The translations under genes were made by a program, and so were the position numbers. Shown piece after piece: positions 27,494 to 35,783 of a stretch of 64,000 bases of DNA (the first letter of the stretch is position 1; each line of letters starts with the position of its first letter). The notes under the pieces were generated by a model. That model saw nothing but the letters and a program-made list of their open reading frames with translations, was not told the DNA's origin and searched no databases. This DNA comes from Streptococcus ovis DSM 16829 (lineage in GTDB: Bacteria > Bacillota > Bacilli > Lactobacillales > Streptococcaceae), in NCBI RefSeq assembly GCF_000380125.1, contig NZ_KB904579.1, positions 142,550 through 206,549 on the forward strand. Direction: 5' to 3'.

Positions 27494-28924
27494 ATGATAA
27501 GATTAGAAACAATATTAAATATTTTAAAAAGTGATGATAACCTACTTGGAGTGACTGGCACAGCTGATGAAAGCAGAACCTTTCAAGCACTAAGCTATGA
27601 CAGCCGAAAGGTTGATAGAGATACTCTCTTTTTTGCCAAGGGCTTATCATTTAAGAAAGAATTCTTGGAAAAAGCGATTGAAGAGGGGCTTAGCTACTAC
27701 ATATCTGAAAAAGATTACCAAGTCAGCATTCCTGTCCTTCTCGTTAAGGATGTCAAGCAGGCCATGAGCCTAATTGCCATGGAATTCTATGGTCACCCAG
27801 AGCAAGAATTGAAGCTCCTTGCCTTTACAGGCACCAAAGGCAAAACGACCACTGCTTACTTTGCCTACAATATCCTCAAGCAGAGCCACAAACCAGCTAT
27901 GCTTTCCACCATGAATACTACATTGGACGGCAAGACCTTCTTCAAATCAACCCTCACAACTCCTGAGAGTCTAGATCTTTTTGCTATGATGGCAGAAGCC
28001 GTCAAAAATGGGATGACACATCTTGTCATGGAAGTCTCTAGCCAAGCCTATCTGGTAAAGCGAGTATATGGTCTCATCTTTGATGTCGGCGTTTTTCTCA
28101 ATATCAGCCCTGACCACATTGGACCTATCGAGCACCCAAACTTTGAGGATTACTTCTATCATAAGCGTCTTTTGATGGACAATAGCAGAGCTGTTATTGT
28201 CAACAGTGGTATGGATTACTTTGAAGTCGTGCGTGACCAAGTTGTGAATAAGGAACACGATTTTTATGGTGAACATTCGGACAACAGTATCCAGCAATCA
28301 CAAGCCTTTGACTTTGATGTTACAGGTAAATTAGCTGGGCATTACGACATCCAGCTAATCGGTCATTTCAACCAAGAGAACGCTCTTGCTGCAGGACTTG
28401 CTTGTCTCCGTCTCGGAGCTAGTGCAACAGATGTTCAAAAAGGAATTGCCGAGACAACCGTACCGGGACGCATGGAAGTATTGACCCAATTAAACGGTGC
28501 AAAAGTCTTTGTTGATTATGCCCACAATGGTGATAGTCTCAAGAAACTGATAGATGTTGTCACTGAGCATCAAAAAGGACAAATAACCCTGTTGATTGGA
28601 GCTCCAGGAAACAAAGGGGAGAGCAGACGCAAGGATTTTGGACTCCTGCTCAACCACTATCCTACTGTTAAGGTCATCTTGACAGCAGACGACCCAAACT
28701 TTGAAGATCCTGCAACAATCGCTAAAGAGATTGCTTCTTACATGACGCGACCGTATGATGTAATCATCGACCGTGAACTAGCCATAAAGACAGCTATGGG
28801 AACTACGAATGACCCAGATGACGCTGTTATTATTGCTGGCAAGGGGGCAGATGCCTACCAGATTGTCAATGGTAGTAAAGAAGACTATCTCGGCGACCTT
28901 GAAATCGCTAAAAAATATTTGTAA
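27494..28924 (+). CDS. murE: UDP-N-acetylmuramoyl-L-alanyl-D-glutamate--L-lysine ligase
   Basis: 476 residues; adds the third residue of the peptidoglycan stem peptide. [11 protein letters not shown] near residue 112 is the ATP loop. The DDPNFEDP motif replaces the DNPR of diaminopimelate-adding enzymes and is typical of lysine-adding streptococcal MurE. No ribosome site precedes the ATG and the -10 box ends 6 nt before it, so the mRNA is predicted leaderless. Confidence 0.95.
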   Translation: MIRLETILNILKSDDNLLGVTGTADESRTFQALSYDSRKVDRDTLFFAKGLSFKKEFLEKAIEEGLSYYISEKDYQVSIPVLLVKDVKQAMSLIAMEFYGHPEQELKLLAFTGTKGKTTTAYFAYNILKQSHKPAMLSTMNTTLDGKTFFKSTLTTPESLDLFAMMAEAVKNGMTHLVMEVSSQAYLVKRVYGLIFDVGVFLNISPDHIGPIEHPNFEDYFYHKRLLMDNSRAVIVNSGMDYFEVVRDQVVNKEHDFYGEHSDNSIQQSQAFDFDVTGKLAGHYDIQLIGHFNQENALAAGLACLRLGASATDVQKGIAETTVPGRMEVLTQLNGAKVFVDYAHNGDSLKKLIDVVTEHQKGQITLLIGAPGNKGESRRKDFGLLLNHYPTVKVILTADDPNFEDPATIAKEIASYMTRPYDVIIDRELAIKTAMGTTNDPDDAVIIAGKGADAYQIVNGSKEDYLGDLEIAKKYL

Positions 28925-28950
28925 AAAACAGGCTTTTCTAAGTCTGTTTT
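28925..28950 (+). terminator. murE terminator
   Basis: AAAACAGGCTT pairs with AAGTCTGTTTT, loop 4 nt, followed by AATTTTT. Confidence 0.85.
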
Positions 28951-29000
28951 AATTTTTCTCAAATTGTCAGAAAACAGTGGTTTTATGAGAAAAAAATTGT

Positions 29001-29006
29001 TATAAT
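29001..29006 (+). promoter_or_regulatory. fhu operon -10 box
   Basis: TATAAT 39 nt before the fhuC start. I see no convincing -35 and no certain Fur or PerR box, although the region is very AT-rich. Confidence 0.45.
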
Positions 29007-29044
29007 AAACACAAATAAATCAGAAGAAAGGAAAAATCCAAGGC

Positions 29045-29830
29045 GTGTATACAATTCGAGCCGACCACATCAGGGTCGCCTATGACAAAAAGGTGATCAT
29101 TCCTGAACTATCAACAGCAATTCCTCAACAACAGATTACGACGATCATCGGGGCAAATGGATGTGGCAAATCAACCTTGCTGAAGGCTCTCACACGGATT
29201 CTTCCTGTACAAGAGGGAGTTATTTATTTAGATGGACAGGCAATTGCGACACTTTCAACTAAGGAAGTCGCAAAAAAACTGGCTCTTTTGCCTCAGGTAC
29301 TTGAAGCAGCAGATGGAATTTCTGTTTACGATTTGGTCTCCTATGGTCGCTTCCCTCACCAGTCTGGTCTTGGCCAACTGACAGACTTCGACCGCGAAAA
29401 AATCAATTGGGCCTTAGAGGCGACACAAACTACTCCCTTCGCCCGCATGATGGTAGATGAACTTTCAGGAGGTCAGCGACAACGTGTCTGGATTGCTATG
29501 GCACTCGCTCAGGATACAGACACCATTTTCTTGGATGAGCCCACAACCTACCTAGACCTCAACCATCAATTGGAAATTCTAGAACTCTTACAAGAATTAA
29601 ACCAAACATGCCAGAAAACGATTGTCATGGTCTTACATGATCTCAATCTATCCGCTCGATTTTCAGACCATATGATTGCCATGAAAGAGGGAGAAATCCG
29701 CTATGAAGGACCCGTTTCAGACATCATGACCCCTGATATTTTGGGTGACATTTTCCAGATTGAGGCACAGATTGTGCAAGCTCCCCAGCAGGATTATCCT
29801 ATCTTGCTGACCTATTCTCTACGTAAATAA
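29045..29830 (+). CDS. fhuC: Ferric siderophore ABC transporter ATPase
   Basis: 261 residues starting at GTG. Walker A GANGCGKST near residue 39, signature LSGGQRQR near 140, Walker B TIFLDEPTTYLD and VLHDLN H-loop are all intact and of the FepC/FhuC type. It powers import of Fe3+-hydroxamate siderophores across the membrane. First gene of fhuCDBG. Confidence 0.93.
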   Translation: MYTIRADHIRVAYDKKVIIPELSTAIPQQQITTIIGANGCGKSTLLKALTRILPVQEGVIYLDGQAIATLSTKEVAKKLALLPQVLEAADGISVYDLVSYGRFPHQSGLGQLTDFDREKINWALEATQTTPFARMMVDELSGGQRQRVWIAMALAQDTDTIFLDEPTTYLDLNHQLEILELLQELNQTCQKTIVMVLHDLNLSARFSDHMIAMKEGEIRYEGPVSDIMTPDILGDIFQIEAQIVQAPQQDYPILLTYSLRK

Positions 29831-29852
29831 TATTTTAATAAAGGAGTTTTTG

Positions 29853-30803
29853 ATGAAAAAAATTATTTCATTTCTTACTTTAGTGTTAGCAGTGTTCTTC
29901 TTAGGTGCCTGCACCTCTTCTACTTCCAAATCAGCTAATACCGCTGAAAGTTCTGCTCTCTCTAGCAAGCCAAAGATTGAAGGGATTGCTTATTACGGAG
30001 ATATTCCTAAAAATCCTAAAAAGGTTGTCAACTTTGCTTACTCATACACAGGCTACCTCTTAGAATTAGGGATTGATGTCTCTAGCTACACCTATGACCT
30101 CGAAAAAGACAGCCCTGCCTTTGGGGACAAATTAAAAAAAGCGAAGCAATTGACAGCTGACGATACAGAAGCCATCGCAGCGGAAGAGCCAGATTTGATT
30201 ATCATCTTCTCAGGAAATGAAAACTTGGATACGCTGAAAGAAATTGCACCTGTCATCGAAATCACCTATGGAAAGAGCGACTATCTCCAAATGATGACGG
30301 ATTTGGGGAAAATCTTTGGCAAGGAAAAGGAAGCACAAGCTTGGTTAGATCAATGGGAAACAAAAGTGGCAGATGCTCGAAAAGAACTCAAAGATGTCCT
30401 AGCCCAAGATACCACCTTCACAGTAATGGACTTTTTCGATAAAAATATCTATCTTTATGGAAATAACTTTGGTCGTGGGGGAGAACTCGTCTATGATGCT
30501 CTAGGTTATAAGGCCCCTGCCAAGGTTGAAGCAGATGTCTTCAAAGACGGGTGGTTTGGTGTTTCACAAGAAGCATTACCAGAATATATCGGTGACTACG
30601 CCATTGTCAATGTCAACGCCAAAACAAAAGAAGCTGCTGCTTCTCTCAGAGAAAGTGATATCTGGAAAAACTTGCCAGCCGTGCAAACTGGACACACCCT
30701 TGAAGTAGATTACAACCTCTTCTACTTCTCAGACCCAATGTCACTAGATATGCAACTAGAAGCCTTTGTCAACGCTGTGAAAGAGGCAAATCCATCTAAA
30801 TAG
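29853..30803 (+). CDS. fhuD: Ferric siderophore binding lipoprotein
   Basis: 316 residues from the ATG at 29853, which has AAGGAG upstream (the TTG one codon earlier is not needed). The signal ends in LGAC with the lipidated cysteine at residue 20. The body is the class III helical-backbone binding fold with AIAAEEPDLIIIFSG. Captures iron-siderophore at the cell surface for FhuBG. The siderophore itself is not made here and is probably scavenged. Confidence 0.92.
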   Translation: MKKIISFLTLVLAVFFLGACTSSTSKSANTAESSALSSKPKIEGIAYYGDIPKNPKKVVNFAYSYTGYLLELGIDVSSYTYDLEKDSPAFGDKLKKAKQLTADDTEAIAAEEPDLIIIFSGNENLDTLKEIAPVIEITYGKSDYLQMMTDLGKIFGKEKEAQAWLDQWETKVADARKELKDVLAQDTTFTVMDFFDKNIYLYGNNFGRGGELVYDALGYKAPAKVEADVFKDGWFGVSQEALPEYIGDYAIVNVNAKTKEAAASLRESDIWKNLPAVQTGHTLEVDYNLFYFSDPMSLDMQLEAFVNAVKEANPSK

Positions 30804-30816
30804 AAAGTTTCATTCT

Positions 30817-31839
30817 ATGAAAACAGAAGAACAATTTCTTCATCACCATAAGCCAAATTCATTTTGGCTTGTTTTTTTCCTTATTTTAAGCTTATTCACT
30901 CTTGGCGTCTACGTAGGATTGCGTTTCGGTGCCATTTCTTATAGCCATCAGCAACTACTGGAGGTACTCCATCATCCGATGACAAACAGTCCCATTCAGG
31001 ATGTGGTGATTGACTTACGCTTACCACGCACCATTGCAGCGATTTTAGTCGGAGCAGCCATGGCAGAGGCAGGAGCTATCATGCAAGGTGTGACTCGCAA
31101 CGCTATTGCTGATCCTGGTTTATTAGGCATTAACGCAGGCGCTGGTCTTGCCCTTATCATCAGTTATGCTCTGTTTGGTGGGCTGCACTATACCCAGATA
31201 TTACTTGTTTGCCTGTTAGGCTCATGCCTTGCTGCCCTCCTTGTCTTTGGATTATCGTACCAGCCCAACAAGGGATACAGCCAACTGAGGCTCATCCTTG
31301 CTGGAGCTATGGTAGCGACTCTCTTCTCTGCAATTGGACAAGCTATCACCATCTATTTCAACCTATCAACGTCAGTCATTGGCTGGCAGGCTGGAGGGCT
31401 TATTCAGATCAATTGGAAAATGTTGGCCATCATTACCCCTGTCATTCTAACTGGGCTAATCGGAGCGCAGCTCTTGTCACACCAATTAACCATCCACAGT
31501 CTCAATGAAACTGTCTCCAAAAGCCTAGGGCAACGTACAGTCATCATTTTCTTTAGTTTGCTAGGAATCGTTCTCCTGCTCTCTGCAGGCGCAGTAGCGC
31601 TTGTTGGCTCCCTATCTTTTATCGGTCTTATCATTCCACACGTGATTCGAATGGTTACGGGCAAAAATTATCGCCAACTTCTTCCCTTAACCGCTCTTGC
31701 GGGGGCAACCTTTCTTCTTTGGGTTGACATTGTGTCCCGCACGATTCATCCACCGGCTGAAACCCCAATCAGTGCTGTCATCAGTATTGTTGGCTTACCT
31801 TGCTTCCTCTGGCTCATCCAGAAAGGAGAACGTTTATGA
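30817..31839 (+). CDS. fhuB: Ferric siderophore ABC transporter permease
   Basis: 340 residues, FecCD family, about nine to ten membrane segments. LRLPRTIAAILVGAAMAEAGAIMQGVTRN and the coupling-loop region GSLSFIGLIIPHVIR are family hallmarks. Dimerises with FhuG. Its stop overlaps the fhuG start as ATGA. Confidence 0.93.
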   Translation: MKTEEQFLHHHKPNSFWLVFFLILSLFTLGVYVGLRFGAISYSHQQLLEVLHHPMTNSPIQDVVIDLRLPRTIAAILVGAAMAEAGAIMQGVTRNAIADPGLLGINAGAGLALIISYALFGGLHYTQILLVCLLGSCLAALLVFGLSYQPNKGYSQLRLILAGAMVATLFSAIGQAITIYFNLSTSVIGWQAGGLIQINWKMLAIITPVILTGLIGAQLLSHQLTIHSLNETVSKSLGQRTVIIFFSLLGIVLLLSAGAVALVGSLSFIGLIIPHVIRMVTGKNYRQLLPLTALAGATFLLWVDIVSRTIHPPAETPISAVISIVGLPCFLWLIQKGERL

Positions 31840-32846
31840 GAACAAGAAAAAACCTACTGCCAATTTTTGCCAGCTTGACAGTCATTCTCTTCATCCTTTT
31901 CGTTCTTTCCCTCTCTGTCGGCTATGCCAATGCCTCACTGACAGACCTGGTGGAAATTCTTACCGGCAGTGCCAACCAGTCTAGTATTCTCATTATCACG
32001 AAAATCCGTCTTCCTCGTATTCTTGCCTGTATGATAGGTGGCGCTTCCTTATCGCTAGCTGGTCTACTCCTTCAAACACTCACACGGAATCCTCTAGCAG
32101 ATTCTGGTATTTTAGGGATCAATACAGGAGCAGGATTTGTCGTCGCTCTCATGGTTGGACTATCTCAGAGTCTCTCTCCTTGGTTGCTCTCTCTCATGCC
32201 ACTATTTGCCATGATTGGGGGAACGGTGACCATTCTCATTGTCTACGTGATGGCTCGTACAAAATATCACGGCCTTCAGCCCACGCGCCTCATTGTCACA
32301 GGAGTTGGTGTGTCAAGTATGTTATCTGGAATCATGATTAGTATCATCAGTAAGCTAGATGATTTCAAAATGGAGTACATTGTCCAATGGCTAAGTGGAA
32401 AGATCAATGGCGGTCATTGGGATACACTTCTTGTCTACACACCACTATTAATGCTTGTTTGGGGTCTAGCCTATAGTCGTAGCCGTTCCCTCAATATCAT
32501 GAATCTCAATGACCAAACAGCTATGGCATTGGGACTTCAATTACAAAGAGAACGCTTGACAACGCTAATGTTAGCCACTGCTCTTGGTGCTTTAAGTGTT
32601 GTTCTAGTCGGAAATATCACTTTTGTCGGACTTATTGCCGGACACATTTCACGAAAATGGGTCGGAAACGATCACCGCCTCAGTATCCCTGTCACTATGT
32701 TTATCGGAGCCATTATTCTCCTCATCGCGGATACGATTGGCCGTGTCTTACTCGTCGGTACAGGAATCCCTACAGGTATCATCGTCTCTATCATTGGTGC
32801 CCCGTACTTCCTTTACCTTATGTTCACAACACAAAAAACGAGTTAG
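31836..32846 (+). CDS. fhuG: Ferric siderophore ABC transporter permease
   Basis: 336 residues, FecCD family. IRLPRILACMIGGASLSLAGLLLQ and GNITFVGLIAGHISRK are present. The ATG at 31836 overlaps the fhuB stop and follows AAAGGAGA. The TAG stop lies in the loop of its own terminator, which was duplicated by repeat element insertion so that the gene kept its end. Confidence 0.93.
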   Translation: MRTRKNLLPIFASLTVILFILFVLSLSVGYANASLTDLVEILTGSANQSSILIITKIRLPRILACMIGGASLSLAGLLLQTLTRNPLADSGILGINTGAGFVVALMVGLSQSLSPWLLSLMPLFAMIGGTVTILIVYVMARTKYHGLQPTRLIVTGVGVSSMLSGIMISIISKLDDFKMEYIVQWLSGKINGGHWDTLLVYTPLLMLVWGLAYSRSRSLNIMNLNDQTAMALGLQLQRERLTTLMLATALGALSVVLVGNITFVGLIAGHISRKWVGNDHRLSIPVTMFIGAIILLIADTIGRVLLVGTGIPTGIIVSIIGAPYFLYLMFTTQKTS

Positions 32847-32854
32847 AGTCGTTT
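32835..32854 (+). terminator. Left copy of the duplicated fhuG terminator
   Basis: AAAACGAGT-TAG-AGTCGTTT; the TAG is the fhuG stop. One base in the right arm is mutated compared with the intact copy at 33351-33372. Repeat element A begins at the next base. Confidence 0.75.
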
Positions 32855-33350
32855 CAGAGTGTAGACAAAGTCTTTTTTAGACTTTCCTTAAGTGATAACG
32901 GACGGTAGCGACTTCCGATGGGTAGATGAGCCAAGCTATCGCTTGCTCTATTTCCAACCTTAGATAGTCTCCCAGACTATCTAAGCAAACCTAAGTTTTG
33001 AGCCATTTTCGCTTTTGTATTTCTAGGCTCAAAGCTGAAATAGTCCACTGGACTATTTCACTCTCAAAACTTCCGGGTGAGGCTGGGACAAAACTCTGAA
33101 CAATAAAACAAAAAACGAACAAAGGTTATCTCTTATATATTTAAAGAGTCTCTTTGTTCGTTTTTATGTACATTTTATTAGAAAAGTAGATTTATTGGTA
33201 TAGATTTTCTATACTAAAAATCTTTTTGACCCGGCCACACTTTTATCACGACGGAAAGTCTGAATTATATTTTCAAGCACCCCTAATTTTTCATAGTCAG
33301 CCATTTTTTCAGGCTGATTTTATTTGGAAAGTATAGTTTGTCTTCAACCT
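32855..33350. repeat. Repeat element A, copy 2 (496 bp, with nested repeat B)
   Basis: The first 65 bp and the last about 110 bp are nearly identical to copy 1 at 6893-7143. The middle is longer: it carries extra hairpins (CTTAGATAGTCT/AGACTATCTAAG near 32959-32984, TGAAATAGTCCA/TGGACTATTTCA near 33036-33060) and repeat B in place of the 14-bp hairpin of copy 1. The pairings GTGATAA/TTATCAC and AGACTTT/AAAGTCT that would close the whole fold are kept. Flanked by duplicated terminators. No coding frame. It fills the 530-bp gap between fhuG and the kinase gene. Confidence 0.75.
33080..33237 (+). repeat. Repeat element B, copy 1 (about 158 bp), nested in element A
   Basis: Begins GGCTGGGACAAAA and ends with the related inverted sequence TTTTTGACCCGGCC, so it has imperfect terminal inverted repeats. 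Inside is a 14-bp stem AAAAACGAACAAAG/CTTTGTTCGTTTTT with T-rich flanks, and a second stem AGATTTT/AAAATCT. The inverted copy is at the right edge of the window (63842-64000). It sits exactly between the GTG and CAC that close a hairpin in copy 1 of element A. Confidence 0.8.
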
Positions 33351-33372
33351 AAAACGAGTTAGACTCGTTTTT
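33351..33372 (-). terminator. Right (intact) copy of the duplicated fhuG/kinase terminator
   Basis: AAAACGAGT-TAG-ACTCGTTTTT, a 9-bp perfect stem with A- and T-tracts, usable on both strands. Confidence 0.8.
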
Positions 33373-33375
33373 ATG

Positions 33376-33981
33376 TTATGAAATGGTATTTTCCTGAGCG
33401 AACCACTCATCACACCAATCTTTAACCCTCTGGGCAACCTCTTCTGGGCTAAGGTCATCCACTACGAGAATATCCACATTGTTACGCTGTGAAAACAATT
33501 GACGTTTCAATGGTAAAAAATGTGTCACATAATGGTCAAAAAAATTTCGGGAACGGCTCCTGTCTGCTTCCTTATGTCGGTGCAATGTTTCTTCCGAAGC
33601 TTCTAGAAAAAGAATCCTCTGTGGCATACAGGCTTCTAGCGCCTGTAATTCTTCCTCCAATGCATCTGCCACTGGCCATTCCTTACCAATTGTTTGTGGA
33701 TAATGCAAAGTGTAAAATAGGATTTCCTCTGCCCCAAAATCCATCACGCAATGCGACGCCTGCTGATATCTCTTCCAACGGGCGATTTCATGAGCAATCC
33801 ACAACCGCTGGATTTTAATATAGTCTTCAAAGTTGTTTTTGTCCCATTTCTGCCGATGAATCTCAGCAATGACGTCCTGATTATCTTCATAACTGATAGT
33901 CAAATAAGGAGCCACTTTCTCCAAATAACGCAGAGCCGTTGTTTTGCCAACAGCCATACTTCCTTGCAACGATAGTAGCAT
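33376..33981 (-). CDS. P-loop kinase, nucleoside/deoxynucleoside-kinase-like
   Basis: About 201 residues. Walker A GSMAVGKTT near the N-terminus, a YEDNQ segment, ARWKRYQ, and a lid-like DRSRSRNFFDHYV. The layout suggests a small-molecule kinase of the nucleoside/adenylate kinase superfamily, but the deoxynucleoside kinase ERS/DRY signature is not clear and the substrate is uncertain. The ATG at 33981 follows GAGGAGG. It overlaps the end of rsuA, so the two are co-transcribed. Confidence 0.7.
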   Translation of the reverse strand: MLLSLQGSMAVGKTTALRYLEKVAPYLTISYEDNQDVIAEIHRQKWDKNNFEDYIKIQRLWIAHEIARWKRYQQASHCVMDFGAEEILFYTLHYPQTIGKEWPVADALEEELQALEACMPQRILFLEASEETLHRHKEADRSRSRNFFDHYVTHFLPLKRQLFSQRNNVDILVVDDLSPEEVAQRVKDWCDEWFAQENTIS

Positions 33982-33991
33982 GTCCCCCTCC

Positions 33992-34711
33992 TCATCCAAG
34001 ATAGGTTTTTAGTATCATCTGTTCTTCTGACGTTAATTCCCGATAGTGTCCTGCTGGCAAATCAGCTTCCAGATGAAAATTGCCAAAAGAAATCCGTTTC
34101 AAATAGGTAACTTTCACACCATAAGCTAGAAACATTTTCTTCACTTGGTAAAATTTTCCTTCTGAAATCGTCACGCGTGCGCAGCTTTTTTTAGTATCCG
34201 AGGAAAGAATCGATAACTGCGCTGGCTTACAGCTTGTACCATCTAAAAACCTCACTCCTTCTTGAAAAAATGGAACCGCGTCAACTCCGAGGAAATCATT
34301 TACTTCCACATAGTATGTCTTCGTCACATGGTACTTTGGATGCAGCATCCGAAAGCCAAGCGGACCATTATCTGTGAGTAATACAAGCCCCTCTGTATCC
34401 CAATCCAGTCGCCCAATCGGATAAAGTCCCTCTGACCGATCTTCTGGACGAATACAATCCAGAACCGTCTGATGTTCCTTATCCGTTACTGCAGTGACTG
34501 CACCTGCTGGCTTATCCAGCACATAATAACGATGAGGAAGTGACTGAACAGCTTGACCTGTCACTGTAATCTTCTGCAATCCACTATCCACAATCGCAGC
34601 AGGATTGCTCACAACTTCTCCGTCTATCCGTACTTGCTTGCTTTTTAACAACCGTTTAATCTGATTACGAGAACCCTGTCCTGTTTCTCCTAAAAATTGA
34701 TCCAATCGCAT
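33992..34711 (-). CDS. rsuA: 16S rRNA pseudouridine516 synthase
   Basis: 239 residues. An N-terminal S4 RNA-binding domain (MRLDQFLGETGQGSRNQI) is followed by the RsuA/RluB catalytic domain with the aspartate in GRLDWDTEGL near residue 103. Isomerises U516 of 16S rRNA. There is no Shine-Dalgarno; the -10 box ends 6 nt before the ATG, so the mRNA is predicted leaderless. Confidence 0.9.
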   Translation of the reverse strand: MRLDQFLGETGQGSRNQIKRLLKSKQVRIDGEVVSNPAAIVDSGLQKITVTGQAVQSLPHRYYVLDKPAGAVTAVTDKEHQTVLDCIRPEDRSEGLYPIGRLDWDTEGLVLLTDNGPLGFRMLHPKYHVTKTYYVEVNDFLGVDAVPFFQEGVRFLDGTSCKPAQLSILSSDTKKSCARVTISEGKFYQVKKMFLAYGVKVTYLKRISFGNFHLEADLPAGHYRELTSEEQMILKTYLG

Positions 34712-34717
34712 AGCTCT

Positions 34718-34726
34718 AGTATATCA
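34718..34726 (-). promoter_or_regulatory. Extended -10 promoter giving a leaderless rsuA mRNA
   Basis: TGATATACT on the minus strand, 6 nt from the ATG. It begins in the U-tract of the nagB terminator. Confidence 0.6.
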
Positions 34727-34727
34727 A

Positions 34728-34752
34728 AAAAACAGTTCAAATGAACTGTTTT
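34728..34752 (-). terminator. nagB terminator
   Basis: AAACAGTTCA pairs with TGAACTGTTT; T7 follows on the minus strand. Confidence 0.85.
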
Positions 34753-34761
34753 GGGAGGTTA

Positions 34762-35466
34762 TTAACTCAAAAGACTAGCAGCTGCTTCATCTACAATCAC
34801 CACAACATTTGGATGATTTTGTAAGACACTGGCTGGCAGACTCTCTGTAACAGGACCTTCAATCATACCTTTCACAGCCTCTGCTTTTGCTTCACCATAG
34901 GCCATCAAGATAATCGTTTTAGCAGACATGATATTGGCAATCCCCATCGAGAAAGCTTGACGAGGAACTTGGCTTTCATCTTCGAAAAAGCGTGCATTGG
35001 CTGCAATCGTAGAAGGCTCCAAGTCTACAACACGTGTGACAGAATCAAAAGCTGTCCCAGGCTCATTGAAACCAATATGCCCATTACGACCCAAGCCCAA
35101 TACCTGCACATCTACAGGATATTCAGACAAGAGTTGATTATAGCGCGCTGCCTCAGCAGTAGGATCCTCTGCTAAGCCATTTGGCAGGTAACTTGCTTTC
35201 AATGGTTTTTCAGCAAATAAATGCTCCTTCATAAAATAGGCATAGGACTGCTCATTCTCAGCAGAAAGTCCAACATATTCATCCAAATTAACAGAAGTCA
35301 ATTCTGACAAATCCAAATCACTGGCTACAATCTGTTTGTACAATTCCTCTGGAGTAGAACCTGTCGCCAAACCCAAAACCTTTGCTCCTGCAAGAACTTT
35401 CTCACGAAAGACTTCAAATGCAACTCTACCTCCGGCAATTGCGTCTGTTACTTTGATAATTTTCAT
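34762..35466 (-). CDS. nagB: Glucosamine-6-phosphate deaminase
   Basis: 234 residues. Converts GlcN-6-P to fructose-6-P and ammonia, the last step for GlcNAc and recycled MurNAc. [11 protein letters not shown] near residue 40, [14 protein letters not shown] near 127 and SMGIANIM are catalytic-loop hallmarks. The ATG at 35466 has AAAGGAG upstream. The promoter has two NagR-like operators and a 5'UTR hairpin. Confidence 0.96.
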   Translation of the reverse strand: MKIIKVTDAIAGGRVAFEVFREKVLAGAKVLGLATGSTPEELYKQIVASDLDLSELTSVNLDEYVGLSAENEQSYAYFMKEHLFAEKPLKASYLPNGLAEDPTAEAARYNQLLSEYPVDVQVLGLGRNGHIGFNEPGTAFDSVTRVVDLEPSTIAANARFFEDESQVPRQAFSMGIANIMSAKTIILMAYGEAKAEAVKGMIEGPVTESLPASVLQNHPNVVVIVDEAAASLLS

Positions 35467-35488
35467 GGCATCTCCTTTTCTTATCATT

Positions 35489-35508
35489 GTGAGTCAATTA
35501 TGACTCAC
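35489..35508 (-). promoter_or_regulatory. Hairpin in the nagB 5'UTR
   Basis: GTGAGTCA pairs with TGACTCAC around a 4-nt loop, perfect over 8 bp, about 10 nt before the ribosome site. Either an mRNA stabiliser or an operator; no known family assigned. Confidence 0.5.
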
Positions 35509-35519
35509 TTTTTCTTTAG

Positions 35520-35548
35520 TGGTCATAACCATTATATGGTATAGACCA
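35520..35548. promoter_or_regulatory. Two NagR (dre-type) operators in the nagB promoter
   Basis: TGGTATAGACCA at 35537-35548 equals the core of the GntR/HutC NagR box ATTGGTATAGACCAAT. A second site TGGTCATAACCA lies at 35520-35531, centres 17 bp apart. The minus-strand promoter (TTGACA, 17 bp, TATAAT) runs through the first site. Confidence 0.85.
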
Positions 35549-35585
35549 ATTTTTGTCAAGAATCTAGCGAAAAAAACTTCAAATA

Positions 35586-35594
35586 TGATATAAT
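35586..35594 (+). promoter_or_regulatory. Extended -10 promoter giving a leaderless mRNA for the 57-aa ORF and queA
   Basis: TGATATAAT ends 6 nt before the ATG at 35601. No ribosome site precedes that ATG. Confidence 0.6.
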
Positions 35595-35600
35595 AAAACC

Positions 35601-35774
35601 ATGTTACAACAATTATTGATTTTATTTTTTAGCGGAATCTTTCTCTGCATCATTGCTTATTTTATCTGCAAGCAACGGGCGCTACGCATCACACTTTTTG
35701 TCTCGGGTGGTCTTCTTATTGCCCTGCCCTTTGCCCTCTTACTTTACTTTTTAACCATTATTTTTACAAGTTAA
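35601..35774 (+). CDS. 57-residue two-segment membrane protein upstream of queA
   Basis: A short frame reading MLQQLLILFFSG... to ...FLTIIFTS. It is almost wholly hydrophobic with two membrane segments (about residues 3-22 and 31-55) separated by the basic CKQRALRI turn. It has its own extended -10 promoter, and queA follows after 9 nt, so it is the first gene of that transcript. The function is unknown. The good promoter position and clean membrane topology argue that it is real. Confidence 0.7.
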   Translation: MLQQLLILFFSGIFLCIIAYFICKQRALRITLFVSGGLLIALPFALLLYFLTIIFTS

Positions 35775-35783
35775 GGAAACTCC

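Noticed and set aside
28951-29044. Fur or PerR box upstream of fhuC
   Set aside because: AT-rich sequence gives only partial matches to the 19-bp consensus; not enough to call.
32855-33350. Element A as a pneumococcal BOX element
   Set aside because: Ends and internal modules do not match boxA/boxC sequences as I know them, although the modular logic is similar. A search is needed to place it among known S. suis repeats.
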